From the NCBI RefSeq assembly GCF_014633365.1, contig NC_068343.1, positions 28,427,307 through 28,491,306 of the forward strand: a DNA stretch of 64,000 nucleotides, given 5' to 3'. Position 1 is the stretch's first letter, and each line of letters begins with the position of its first letter. Both the position numbers and the translations under genes were made by a program. The notes under the pieces were generated by a model. That model was not told where the DNA came from. It saw nothing but the letters and a program-made list of their open reading frames with translations, and ran no database searches. Below are positions 35,641 to 46,929 of the stretch, one piece after another. The stretch comes from Diospyros lotus. Taxonomy: Eukaryota; Streptophyta; Magnoliopsida; Ericales; Ebenaceae.

Positions 35641-36002
35641 CTATCTGTAGTATGATTAGCATATTTTTGTTTATGTGTGAACCTATGTAAGTTTTGATAT
35701 GTTTAAGATGTTCAGTTATCACTTGATGATGTCCATGTAATATATTTTGTAGACGTCTTGAACAATTTTATGATAAATAAAGTATTATGGTTGTGAACCA
35801 TATTAGGTTAGATCTAGCTTCCGCATTCGAGATTTTAACGCTTGTCTTAGCTATTCGATTATTGGGTTTGTTAAGCTGAGAAGGTGAAAATTAGGGTTTT
35901 TGGGATATTGTGTGATGTATGACAACTATTGTAATATGAAAAATTCTTATATTCCCGAAATCCTAAGTTATAACACGCTCAAGAAATTTGGTGTGTTACA
36001 GT

Positions 36003-36014
36003 TGGTATCAGAGC
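36003..36014 (+). other. Primer-binding site of C (tRNA-iMet)
   Basis: TGGTATCAGAGC, 2 bases after the LTR end at 36000. Confidence 0.95.
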
Positions 36015-36179
36015 GAACCTAAGGAAAAGTTTGCATGTGACGAGATGAGTAAAGCCATCGTAAGTTTTGGGAATTAGGTTAGGATTTTTGAAATATTTAG
36101 TGGCATACTCTTGTTGCTTATTCAATTTGAAATGTGCCATGCCATGATGATTTAATAGATCGCCATGTCTTCTTGTTAA

Positions 36180-38586
36180 ATGGTGAATACAAGAAGGAAC
36201 AGGCGTGAGAGAGGCAATGGCGAAGAAAGTAACACTAACCTGTACCCAGGAGGTGGTGTGGAAGGTCAAAGAGATGCACGAGCCAACCTCGGTGAAGGCC
36301 GGATTGATCAGATTGAGAGAATCCTAGAAGGTATGGCTGGGTGAATTTTGGAGTTGCAGCCCGAGCAAAGAAGAGTAGATGCCTTGGAAAGGTATCTATG
36401 ACAAAATCCGCCAGTGTTTCGAGGAAAATCGGCAGATGACCCCGCAATCAGTGAATACTGGTTGGACTAGACCGAGAAGATCCTACAAAGATTGAGAATC
36501 TTGAATGAGGATAAGGTTGAGTGTGCGACCTATATGCTGGAAGAGGAAGCTGCCCAATGGTGGAGGTCTATACAGCGAGCGATACCTAACTGGATAGGAT
36601 CTTAAGGGTTGGCGACAGATGTAGAATTGGGGGAGGCACCACAAATGTCGTGGGAACGGTTTAAGGAGCTGTTCAACGGGAAATTCTTTCCCACTTTGTA
36701 ACGACTCGTTAGAGGGCCCAGTATTTATTCAAGAATGATTTAATTAATTGTTGAAATATTTGATTAAGCGATTTTGCTAATTAATTATTTAATGTGGCAA
36801 TTTACAGATTTTGAAGGAAAAGAATAACATTTATTTCTTTTTAATTTTGGAGTTAAAGAATTTGCCAAGGTGGCAAACTAGTGATTTTTAATTGAGATAA
36901 TAGTATTTAAATAGCATTTAAATGGCATTTATTTTGTGGATTAAATGCAAGGGCATGAAGGTAATTTTGAAGTTTTATTATTATTTGAGAGTTTTAATAA
37001 TAATTTTTGCATTATTATTAATTAAGTGGGACTATGTATTTAAAGAAGAATGAGAATCCATGTATGAGATGGATTTGGATTAAGAGTCTCCTAGTCCCAA
37101 TAGGAGAAGGTTTTGAGAGTCTCCAAGTTCAATTGGGAGAGGGATTCCAAGTTATAAAAGGAAAGAGATCTAGGACTTTATGTCTATATATAGAGCCCAT
37201 TAGCTTAGCTTTTCTTCACGTCGTGTGAAGAACAGAAAGGCCAAGAGATAGCAGAGACTTGCTAGAGTCTTCAGGATCGCTCCAGGGTTCGATCAAAGAG
37301 TTCTATCAGGCAAGTATTCTTCTTATAATCCCTTCCATTACAGGTTCATATCAATTTTGATTTCAGATTATTCTAGTTCTTCGTTGTAGTTTTCAGATTT
37401 ATATCAGTAAGCAAAGATGTATATATATATGCGTATAATAGTGAAGTTATGAGCAAGTTCTATTAATCCTTATCCATTTTGGATTGCAAGTTCTATTAAT
37501 CCTCATCCATTTTGGATTGCAAGTTCTATTACTCTAAGTTCTAATATCCGGATACTTTGTATCGTATTCGAATGTATCTAAAGTTCTTCGAGTATAATAC
37601 CTTGCTGAGCTTTTTAGCTCACCTTGTACTCTTCACCCCTCCAGGTTCTAGCAGGGGAGTATCAGATGTGGGGCCTACCAGCAGTGGTCTATAGTGTGTG
37701 TATGTGGAACTGCTTAAGATAAAAGATGTCTGGGAGTCTATTGAGTTTTATAGTGTTTTCTCAGTTCAGATTTATTTTATATTTCAGTTGAGGGATTGTC
37801 CCTTAGACAGAGTTTATGGTTTTCAGTCTGTATTGACTCAGAGTTTTTATTCCAGTTGATTGAGATGTTCAGTTATGGTATCAGATTTCAGTTTATCAGT
37901 TAATTTTATTTTATTTTCCCCGTAGCACCTCTTCTCGGGTAGTTCTAGGAGAGGGGGTGTTACACACTTGCTGGAAGTTGGCTAGAGCTCGAGAGTTTAT
38001 GAACTTACGCCAAGGGCTAAATATGTCTGTGGCCCAATATGAAGCTGATTTTTTGCGGTTAATCAAGTATATGTTGCTGTACGGGATGGACGATGTGGAA
38101 AAGGGACGAAAATTCTTACAAGGCTTGCGAATCGAATTTCAACAATTGATGAGCCTGGTCCATGTGGAGTCTTATGCAGACATAGTTTTCAAAGCTATGA
38201 CGGCCGAGGAGAATATGACGCGGGTGGCAGAACTAAAGGCCACGACTGTTCAAGCTGGAGGACAATCAGAGAAATCCCACTCCACTATGGGACCTCGGGA
38301 TGGGAAGATCATGAAAAAGGAAAGGCGTGCTTTAAATGCAAGAAGAAGCACCTGGGCAAGAGGTGCGATGGCCAAAGCATTATCTGTTACACCTGTGGAC
38401 AACCCGAGCATACTTTTAGAAATTGCTCGAAGGGAATGGTCCAAGAAGGTAAGGCCATAACAGCAGCACCAGTGAACGTGATTTGCTACAATTGCAACCA
38501 GCACGGGCACATCTCCAGGAATTGCCCGAAGAAGAAAGAGCAGCCGCTAAGGATTGAAGAGGGAAAGGGGACCAGACAGGGGTGAG
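36180..38586 (+). pseudogene. C gag relic, split by solo LTR D2
   Basis: Starts at ATG 36180 (MVNTRRNRRERGNG) and reads as chromovirus gag: RIDQIERILEGM, FRGKSADDP, AAQWWRS, WERFKELFNGKFFP. Stops occur in the first part (for example near 36342 and 36603). D2 interrupts after FFP at 36696. Gag resumes at 37970 with AREFMNLRQG and continues through 38460 in one frame. In a shifted frame at about 38325-38540 there are three zinc-knuckle units (C-FK-C, CYTCGQPEHTFRNC, CYNCNQHGHISRNC). Gag would form the particle and bind RNA. It is inactive here. Confidence 0.85.
36697..37964 (+). mobile_element. Solo LTR D2 (plus orientation)
   Basis: TGTAACGACTCG to GGGGGTGTTACA, 1268 bp, flanked by perfect CACTT (36692-36696 and 37965-37969). 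Same family as D1 but inverted relative to it. It lacks roughly 950 bp corresponding to about 33497-34447 of D1 and nine of the eleven 33-bp units. TATA-like CTATATATAG lies at 37184-37193, and a GAGCTTTTTAGCTCACCTTG block near 37607 is typical of chromovirus LTRs, giving the orientation. Confidence 0.92.
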
Positions 38587-38594
38587 TCTATAAC

Positions 38595-38906
38595 TTGATC
38601 AAGGAGGACGTAGAGGCGAATCCTACAGTTATCCAAGGTACTTTCTTCATTTTGGATACTCCTGTGCATGCATTGATAGATCCATGGTCTACCTATTCTT
38701 TTATATCGCATGCTTTGGCTGGGAGTTTGAGAGTAGAAACCGAGTCTATGGGGTGTCTTATGGTGATTTCGACACCTATGGGTAAGAGTATGAAGTCCTC
38801 AGAAATTGTGAGGGGATGCTAAATTAGCCTGAGTAATGTTCGGTTCCAGGCTGATCTGATTCTGTTAGAAGTATATGACTTCGAGATAACCTTAGGGACG
38901 GACTTC
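38595..38906 (+). pseudogene. C aspartic protease relic
   Basis: The frame 38595-38822 shows the retropepsin fold signature of chromoviruses (GTFFILDTPVHALIDPW, then STYSFIS and a late MGKSMKSS region). The active-site triplet, normally D-S/T-G in LIDSGATHSFIS, reads D-P-W, so catalysis is lost. A stop (TAA) closes the frame at 38822, and the typical [13 protein letters not shown] block continues in frame after it. Confidence 0.8.
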
Positions 38907-39908
38907 TTGTCCAAGTACGATGCCAATATAGACTGTCGTAGGAAGATAATGACCATAAGAAAACCCGAGGGAGGGTGGGTTAAATTTCAAGGGCAAGGCA
39001 ACCCTGACGTTGGAAAGACGATTTTAGCAATAAAGGCAGCGGAGTTGTTGAGTCGAGGAGCTCATGGATTCATAGCTTATGCTCAATTAGAAGAAAAAGA
39101 GGTACCGAAGCTCAATGAGGTGCGAGTGGTACGAGAATATGAGGACGTGTTTCCAGAAGAATTATCGAGACTACCTCCACCTCAGGAAATTGAGTTCTCA
39201 ATTGAGTTAGTGCCAAGAACCCAGCCGATATCAATTATGCGATACCGAATGGCTCCAGCGGATATGAAAGAATTGAAAAGTCAGCTACAGGAGCTGACTG
39301 ATAAAGGGTTCATTAGGCCAAGTACGTCGCCATGGGGAGCACCAGTACTATTTGTAAAGAAGAAAGACGGAAGTCTAAGGATGTGCATTGACTACCATCA
39401 GCTAAATAAGGCCACTATAAAGAACAAGTATCTGCTCCCAAGGATAGACGAGTTGTTTGATCAACTACAGGGAGCGAAGGTGTTCTCGAAGATTGATTTG
39501 AGATCTGGGTATTATTAGTTAAGAATTAAACTAGATGATGTTCCAAAGATGGCATTTCGGTCAAGATATGGTCATTTTGAGTATTTTGTAATGCCATTCG
39601 GATTGACTAACGCTTCAGCAGCGTTTATGGATCTTATGAATAGGGTGTTCAAGCCCTACTTGGATCAGTTTGTGATTGTCTTCATAGATGATATATTGGT
39701 GTATTCTTCGAATGAAAGTAACCACGAGGAGCACTTGAGAATAATGTTAGGAACCCTCAGGAAACACCAATTGTATGCCAAGTTCTCGAAGTGCGAGTTC
39801 TGGCTGTCCCAAGTTTCATTTCTTGGGCATGTAATCTCAGCCGAAGGAATCTCAGTGGAACTGACCAAGACTAAACTATTCAGAGATGGAAACAGCCGAC
39901 GTGTGTGA
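38907..39908 (+). pseudogene. C reverse transcriptase relic
   Basis: Frame 38907-39518 covers the end of protease and RT motifs: [64 protein letters not shown], then an in-frame TAG. Frame 39549-39908 continues with [18 protein letters not shown] and the catalytic FIDDILVYS (residues 45-48). The catalytic box is intact, but the stop and a frameshift near 39890 disable the protein. RT copies the element RNA in the cytoplasmic particle. Confidence 0.9.
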
Positions 39909-40627
39909 CCGAAGTGCGAAGCTTTTTGGGATTGGCAGGCTACTATCGAAGATTCGTGGAAGGGTTTTCGAAGATAGTTGCACCTATGACAAAGCTCATA
40001 CGGAAGGAGGTTAAGTTCGAATGGACTTCCATGTGTGAGGAAAGCTTTCAAGAGCTCAAGGAAAGACTGACCTCGGCACCTGTGCTGGCAATGCCTAGTG
40101 GGCTCGGTGGATATGTTGTATACACCGATGCCTCGAAGGTTGGTTTGGAATGTGTATTAATGCAGCATGGTCGGGTGATCGCATATGGATCATGCCAGTT
40201 GAAGAGGTATGAAGTGAACTACCCAACGCATGACTTGGAGCTGGTAGCGGTGGTATATGCTCTGAAGCTATGGAGGCACTACCTATATGGAGAGACGTTT
40301 GATGTATTAATAGACCACAAAAGTCTAAGGTATGTGTTCTCGTAGAAAGAGTTGAACATGAGGCAGCGACGATGGATAGAGTTCCTAAAGGACTACGACT
40401 GCACCATCTTGTATCACCCGGGGCGTGCCAATGTGGTAGCTGATGCTTTGAGTAGGACTGTGCCTACTGTTATGGCTGGGTTGATGGCCCAAGAGTGGCT
40501 GCTGATTGAGGCTTTTAGCCTGATGATGGTGAGTGTAGTGCCGAAGGGATCTTCTATCCTAGTAGCTGGCCTGGCAGTTCAGTTGGATTTGGAGACCGAG
40601 ATATGTGAGGCTAGTGGAAGTGACTGA
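39905..40627 (+). pseudogene. C RNase H relic
   Basis: Frame 39905-40345 holds the RT connection ([14 protein letters not shown]) and RNase H motifs: [26 protein letters not shown], then [10 protein letters not shown] where TDHKSL is usual. A TAG stop follows at 40343-40345. Frame 40352-40627 carries [12 protein letters not shown] and the last motif ADALSR, then ends in TGA. Domain order confirms Ty3/Gypsy. Not functional. Confidence 0.85.
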
Positions 40628-42027
40628 CGTATACGTTTATGGGTAGATGAGCAAGGTCAGCCCAAGAGTTCAGATTTTGAGATGCGAAATGGCATTCTCA
40701 GGTTTCGGGGTAGAGTGTACGTGCCAAACCTTCGGGAGTTGAGGCAGAAAATTTTGGATGAAGCCCACAGAGCTAAGTATACCGTGCACCCGGGAGCCAC
40801 GAAGATGTATCGAGATCTTCAGAAAATCTACTAATGGCCTAGGATAAAGGCCATCGTGGCTAGGAGGGTGGCACAATGTGATATATGCCAAAGGGTAAAG
40901 ATTGAGCACCAGAAACCCGCAGGGTTAATGAGACATTTGGAAGTTTCTGAGTGGAAATGGGAACATATCACGATGGATTTTGTGACAGGATTTCCGAAGA
41001 GTCGAAGGGGCTATGATGGCATTTGGGTGGTGGTAGACAGGTTGACAAAGTCAGCGCATTTCCTACCTACGAGGATGGATCAACGGGTACAAAATTTGCA
41101 AAGCAGTACGTAAGGGAAATAGTACGACTCCATGGTACGCCAGTAAGTATAGTTTCAGATCGAGACCCGAGGTTCACCTCGAGGTTTTGGGAAAGTTTGC
41201 AAGAATGCATGGGGACCCAGCTAAAATTGAGTACGGCTTATCATCTGCAGACTGACGGGCAATTAGAGAGGACAATTCAAACGTTTGAAGATATGTTGAG
41301 ATCCTGTACCCTTGATTTTGGAGGAAATTGGGAGGAGCATCTGCCATTGGTAGAATTTGCGTATAACAATAGTTACTATGGTAGCATCGGGATGGCTCCT
41401 TATGAGGCTTTGTATGGAAGAAAGTGTTGGTCGCCTATCTGTTGGACCAAAGTAGGGGAACGACAGATGTTGGGGCTCGAGCTTGTGCAACAGACTACCG
41501 ATAAGATTCGAATAATCCAAGAGAGGATCCGAGCTGCGCAAAGCCAACAAAAATCCTATGTTGATCAAAGAAGAAGGGATCTAGAATTCGAGGTAGGGGA
41601 TCTAGTGTATCTCAAGGTGTCACCCCAGCATTTGGTGACGCGTGGAAGTGGTAAAGGAAAGCTGAAGCTAAGGTATATAGGACCATATCCGATTGTGGAA
41701 AGAGTCGGACCTTTGGCTTATCGATTGGAGCTTCCACCTAACTTGTCCGGGATTCATAATGTGTTCCACGTCTCCGAACTTCGAAGGCATGTGCCAGATC
41801 TAACCCTCAGAGTTCGGGCGGAGACAATTGAGCTAAGGAATGACTTGACCTACCCAGAGTCACCTGGAGTAATTTTAGATCGCCGGACTCAAGTGATGCG
41901 AAATAAAGAGATCCCGTTAGTGAAGATTCAGTGGGGAAAGCATTCGGATGACGAGGCAACGTGGGAACTTGAGGAAACAATTAGGAAGAAATATCCTTAT
42001 TTGTTCGAGGAAATGGAAATAGAGTAG
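40628..42027 (+). pseudogene. C integrase with C-terminal chromodomain-like tail
   Basis: The HHCC zinc domain is readable at 40740-40890 (HRAKYTVHPGATKMY, a TAA stop, then CDICQRVK). The first catalytic Asp is in ITMDFVTGFP (frame 40856-41113, residue 41). A frameshift near 41095 moves the rest to frame 41023-42027. That frame has the second Asp in VSDRDPRF (residue 46) and Glu in DGQLERTIQ (residue 82), the exact D-35-E spacing. The last 50 residues ([24 protein letters not shown]) resemble the chromodomain of Tekay/Del chromoviruses, which can target insertion to heterochromatin. Ends at TAG 42027. Confidence 0.9.
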
Positions 42028-42130
42028 GAAATTTTTATATTTTCTTTCATAAATTGTATTCCAGAATGTAATAATTATTTAACCTTTAATAATTTCGAGT
42101 ATGTTTCAAATTTCGTGAATGAAATTCTTT

Positions 42131-42144
42131 TAAGGGGGGGAGAA
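42131..42144 (+). other. Polypurine tract of C
   Basis: TAAGGGGGGGAGAA directly before the 3' LTR start at 42145. Primes plus-strand synthesis. Confidence 0.85.
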
Positions 42145-43993
42145 TATAATACCCCATATTTTTGTGAAGATGCCACGTATTTTAAGTGAGTTTAAAATAC
42201 CAAAAAATGTGTTTGAAATGGCAACAAGTGACTAAATCAGTCGCAGGGAGTGCCCTAGAGCTTAGATACCTGAGGACAAAGGTATATTTTTGACGAGCGT
42301 CTCAAGGCAAGATTTATGACGCTGAAAGAAATTAAATCAGAGACGTTTTTTTAGTTAAGCAAAGTTGTAGCCTAAAATAGCCGAATGATGGTAAGGGGCT
42401 TCAAGAAATCGTACATATCGAGTAATTTTGAGTTATTAATTTTGAGATTTTAAGTATCATGATAAATTTGATGTTTGAGGGTGTAATTGTAATTAGAGAA
42501 TTATCCAAACTAAATAAGGATAAAATTAAGAGCCTATGTGGTAAAATATTAAAGTTGAGGACTTGAAATAAGGGTCAAAATGTTATTTGGGAGAAGTTTG
42601 GGGTTTTAGCTTGGATTTCAAAAGTTAAATTCATTCTAGCTTTGGATTTGAAAAGCCATTCAATTATAGGTTTGATCATTTGGAGTTCATGGCTAAGATT
42701 GTGACAAGTGGCATAATGTGATTGGTTGAAAAAATCTATAAATAGGCACCATGGGTTGTTCTCAAATCATTCCAAACAAGTTTGAGAGTTGATGCACTCT
42801 AAGAAGAGGAGCTTTCTCTAGAGAGAGAAGGAAATTCGGCAAGAAGACAGGAAGAAATTGAAGGAAAAGCCGGGGAGAACGAGCCTCGCCGGAGTTATGA
42901 GCCTTCGCCAGAATTTTCCAAAATCAGTCAGAAAACAAGCGAAGTAAGTCCAATTTTTTTGATAATCCTGTAGAGGGGGAAAAGAGGGTCGCGTAGGTTC
43001 AAATGGTGGTCGAATCGGAGTTAAAATGAGGAAGTTATGGCCAAAATACCAAACCGAGGTGAAGCAATCCGAAACTGTTGTGTAGCGCATGAGATACACG
43101 CATCGGAAAATAGCTGTGTGTGAGGGCACGTGGCCCACTTTTCTAGGGCGCTTGAGGGGCCCATTTTTCTTCAAATTTTCCAGTTTTTCCCTTAATTTAA
43201 TTCCCCTCAATCTTATGTAAAAATATTTGAGTTTAGGTTTACCAAAACGTGTATTTTCTACAGAAACCTAGGCCGTTTGCAGTGAAACCGTACCGTCCAA
43301 GAGATAAACCAACAAGGTGAGACTCCTATACTATAAATCCTATTTTTTATTCTCTTATAGAGACTTCTATTGCATGAGACATGTTTCGTGAAGTTCTTAT
43401 ACGCAAACTCTTGTTATTCTCTTACGTGAAATCATGTTGCATATATGAAATGTATTTTTTCTGAAAATTATATGCTATTGGCTTTTTAACTGTTGCATTT
43501 ATAAAATTCGTGTGGCCATACTATTGCACTTATTTGTTGTTGGCCGAGGGAAAAAGTCGGATATCCCCCAATAGGCGCTATGCGTGCGCAATCGAGAAAG
43601 CTCTCGTGGGGAAGACCGTGAGTTTAAGGAACAATGGATGTGGTGCTTCCATGAGTTCTATGAGGTCGGGCCGAAGTGACATGGTTAGGGACCTCCAGAG
43701 AGGCGCTATGCATGCGCCATTGAGAAAGCTCTCGTTGGAGGAGGTTGACATGTTCACGAGGCACTTCGGAGTAGTTCTCGTTGTCTTCTCATACATTTTA
43801 TACCTGATCATGCATCGATATAAACTATTTTTGGAGTTTCTCACTAGAAGATTCATCTTCTAATTGGATTATATCCCTAGAATATTCAAACGTTCCAGGT
43901 TCGACGAGCGGCTCTAAGGGAAATGAGGTAGCTGAAGAATTAACTTAAAGTACTATCTATGGTATGATTAGCATATTTTTGTTTATGTGCGAA

Positions 43994-46007
43994 TGATTAA
44001 TGCTCAAAAATGCCAAAAATTTGTTATGTTTTTATTACCTCCTAACCCATTTGATCGACTTAAAATCTCCAGAATTGCTTGTTGCAGCTCAAAAGAAGGA
44101 AAAGAGATGAAAGAATGACTCATACTCTCCAAAAGCATGATTGAAAGAGGAATAAAAAGTCAAGAAATAAAGGTGTCCTAATGAAAGTCAAAGCAATTCG
44201 AATAACTCTCCAAAGGTATTCAAATATGGAGCAAAACAGAAGAAAGCTGCTCAACCATTCGAATAAATCATTCAGACATTCGAATATGCAAGATATCGGA
44301 TTGTGCACATTCGAATGAGCCGAGCATAAGAAGAAATTCGGATGAGCATAATCGTTTGGAAGCAGTGAAGACATATTCGAATGAGATCCAAGTCATTCGA
44401 ATGAGCCGAGCATAAGAAGAAATTCGGATGAGCATAATCGTTTGGAAGCAGTGAAGACATATTCGAATGAGATCCAAGTCATTCGAATGAAGTTGAAGAA
44501 GAAAGGAAATCTATTCGAATGAAGGCTGAGTAATTCGAATGAGAAGCAACCCAAGGAACTCCATATTCGAATGCTCTCCAGGTCATCCGAATGCAATGAA
44601 GAAGTCAAGAGAAAAATTAGAAATTCATTCGAATGAAAGTACTGTTGCATTCGAATGACCGAGAAAATCGCCGTGTAAGGAACAGTAAATCATGAAATTC
44701 ATTCGAATAGGGCTAAAATTCATTCGAATGAGCCGGTCAGCCAAAAGAAACTCAGCAAGCATTCGAATGTCTCTGCTAGTCATTCGAATGAGCAGCCGAA
44801 CAAAAATTCTGACATGCGCAAATACACGCGGTGGCTCTACGGTAAATTCAACCAACTTTTAAACAACTTTTCAACAAATGGTCCCCACTTCCATGCGCCA
44901 AAAGCTTAAAAAGGGACCAACATTCTTTGGAATCAGAAGTTGACGAGTGCAGAAGATACTAAGAAAACAATACAAGAAAGAAGAAGATCATTTGGAAAGC
45001 AGGGACTTTTCTTTTCCTTTTGTCTGTTTCTCCTATTTTTGTTCTTGTCTGTATTTCTTTCTTTGAGATAGCACTTCAGTTACACTAGTTGTTCTTGCAA
45101 AATCTTAGCTCTGTATTACAAGTTCATTTTAATTTCTGCTTCATGTTGTAGTTCGTTTCAGCAATCAATACAGCAGTAGTTTACCAAGTTCTTATCTGTT
45201 GTCTCAGTTATTTCTTTTACGAATCATGTATTCATCTGTAGAGATTAGTTTTAGTCGTGCACTTCCTATGAAGATGTGTGGCTAATTCGATTCTTGGGTT
45301 AAGGCAAAGATGGTGCCCAAAGCCACTGATGAATCAATATAACAGAACTTCATATGTCAAAGTAACAAAAGCAAAAGCAGTTTGGGAAATATTATTAACG
45401 AAAACCTCAGGCTTGGATTGGTTCGTACGCCTAACCTAGAGTCTCCATGCCATGTATGGAGGCTGCTTGACCTGGAAACGTTCTCATACCCAAGCCCCGA
45501 GCACTTATTTTGTCAAAACATTATTTATACACTGATTTATGATAGCTTCTTACCATAGAGTCTCCATGTCATGTATGGAGGTTGCTTGAACAAAGAGTTA
45601 TCATCATCTCAGTAGTACATTTAATGGTTGAAAACCCAAGCTCTTGAGCTGCTAGTTACATCACAGAAAGCCATATGGTGAATCAGTTGGGTTTGGCACC
45701 AGATTTGTCTTGACCCAAGATCTATCCATTTCCAGATTACAGTATTATCACATTTAGTTTGATCTCATTTCATTATTCTGTTAATCAAAAGAACTGGTGT
45801 GGTTATCTCCTTCCATGAGTAATCTCCCTGTGAGTCGACCCGGTCTTGCCCGGAAAAATTACATATAAATTTTCTGCTACAATCACACTCGTGCACTGGC
45901 GAGTCTAAACGCCTCATCCTATCTGTGAACATAATTAGTTGCTAAATCAGCTGAATTGGTGAAAGAAAAATACAAAAAGTGACAAATGCAGGGTGAGTGA
46001 CGCAGCA
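43994..46007 (+). mobile_element. Solo LTR K, Athila/Tat-like, rich in ATTCGAAT
   Basis: TGATTAATGC to GACGCAGCA, 2014 bp, flanked by perfect GCGAA (43989-43993 and 46008-46012). The empty site is visible in the 5' LTR near 35675. The late part (GAGTCGACCCGGTCTTGCCC near 45834, CACTCGTGCACTGGCGAG near 45886) resembles Athila/Tat U5 sequence. 44200-44800 holds about 20 ATTCGAAT-type motifs and an 86-bp tandem duplication. No genes. Confidence 0.85.
44308..44479. repeat. 86-bp tandem duplication in K
   Basis: Copies 44308-44393 and 44394-44479 are essentially identical, each starting CATTCGAATGAGCCGAGC. Boundaries fall within ATTCGAATGA motifs, suggesting recombination between them. Confidence 0.9.
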
Positions 46008-46331
46008 GCGAACCTATGTAATTTTTGATATGTTTAAGATGTTCAGTTATCACTTGATGATGTCCATGTAATATATTTTGTAGACGTCTTGAACAATTTT
46101 AAGATAAATAAAGCATTATGGTTGTGAAACATATCAGATTCGATCTAGCTTCCGCATTCGAGATTTTAACGCCTATCTTAGCTATTCGATTATTGGGTTT
46201 GTTAAGCTGAGAATGTGAAAATTAGGGTTTTTGGGATATTGTGTGATGTATGATAGCTATTGTGATATGAAAAATTTTTATATTCCCGAAATCCTAAGTT
46301 ATAACACGCTCGAGAAATTTGGGGTGTTACA

Positions 46332-46648
46332 CATTTACCTAATCAATTGGAGATAATATGCTAAAATATTAAATTGAATAAAAGTTTTTTTCCAATTAAC
46401 TATTGGATTGGCCATAGGGTGTTAAGTATCTGGATTGTGATAGCAATTGACTGAAGCATATTCCAAATCGAGTATGTTGATTCATTTAGTTGAGTAGGCT
46501 TCATACTATAGTCAAATACTTAAAAATAATAAAGAGCAAGTTTTTGTATCTCTTTCTCCAATCAACTAATAAGAATTTTATACTCGATTGATAACATATC
46601 TAATCAAATACCAATAATTATTCAATTGAGTGTTCTTTTGAAAGCATA
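46332..46648. other. Old host sequence between C and J
   Basis: Non-coding and AT-rich, with TCAATTGAGT/ACTCGATTG-like motifs shared with 27525-27635 and 53978-54190. Continuous with 27635 once C is removed. No gene or clear element boundary. Confidence 0.4.
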
Positions 46649-46929
46649 TGTAACACCCAGTGTTACAAATGTGATGGAAATAAAAGGAAATGCCAAAGGT
46701 GCCTTTGGATAAGTGTTGTGATGGTGCCCTAGGGAGGGGCATTTTGGTAATTTTGGAGAGTAAGACCCAATGAGGGGTAATTGGGTAATTTGGAAATTAA
46801 TTCCCTTTATGGAATTGAGCATGGATGTGAATTATTTCCATTTTTCCATTAGAGGGAGATAAATGGGATTAAAAATTCACTAAGGGCATTTTGGTGATTT
46901 GGAATATGGAGAATGTGCATGTATGTGGG

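Larger units (their letters stand above)
27641..36000 (+). repeat. 5' LTR of C, interrupted by three insertions
   Basis: Starts TATAATACCCCATATT and ends GGTGTGTTACA. Interrupted by a hAT MITE (28035-28563), a CACTA element (29028-32169) and solo LTR D1 (33131-35640). Its own sequence totals about 2.2 kb, and the uninterrupted equivalents are seen in the 3' LTR at all three places. TATA box TATAAATA at 28770-28777. Confidence 0.92.
27641..46331 (+). mobile_element. Full-length chromovirus C (Ty3/Gypsy, Tekay/Del-like) with nested insertions
   Basis: 5' LTR 27641-36000, primer site 36003-36014, gag from 36180, pol to 42027, polypurine tract about 42131-42143, 3' LTR 42145-46331, flanked by CATTT (27636-27640 and 46332-46336). 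Domain order PR-RT-RH-IN-chromodomain places it in the chromoviruses. After subtracting insertions each LTR is about 2.17 kb. About 17 differences in the first roughly 285 LTR bases make it older than Copia A. All coding parts carry stops or frameshifts. Confidence 0.95.
42145..46331 (+). repeat. 3' LTR of C, interrupted by solo LTR K
   Basis: TATAATACCCCATATT to GGGGTGTTACA. It contains K at 43994-46007, leaving about 2.17 kb of its own sequence. It supplies the empty-site reference for the MITE, CACTA and D1 insertions in the 5' LTR. TATA box at 42737-42744. Short frames within are LTR shadows. Confidence 0.93.
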
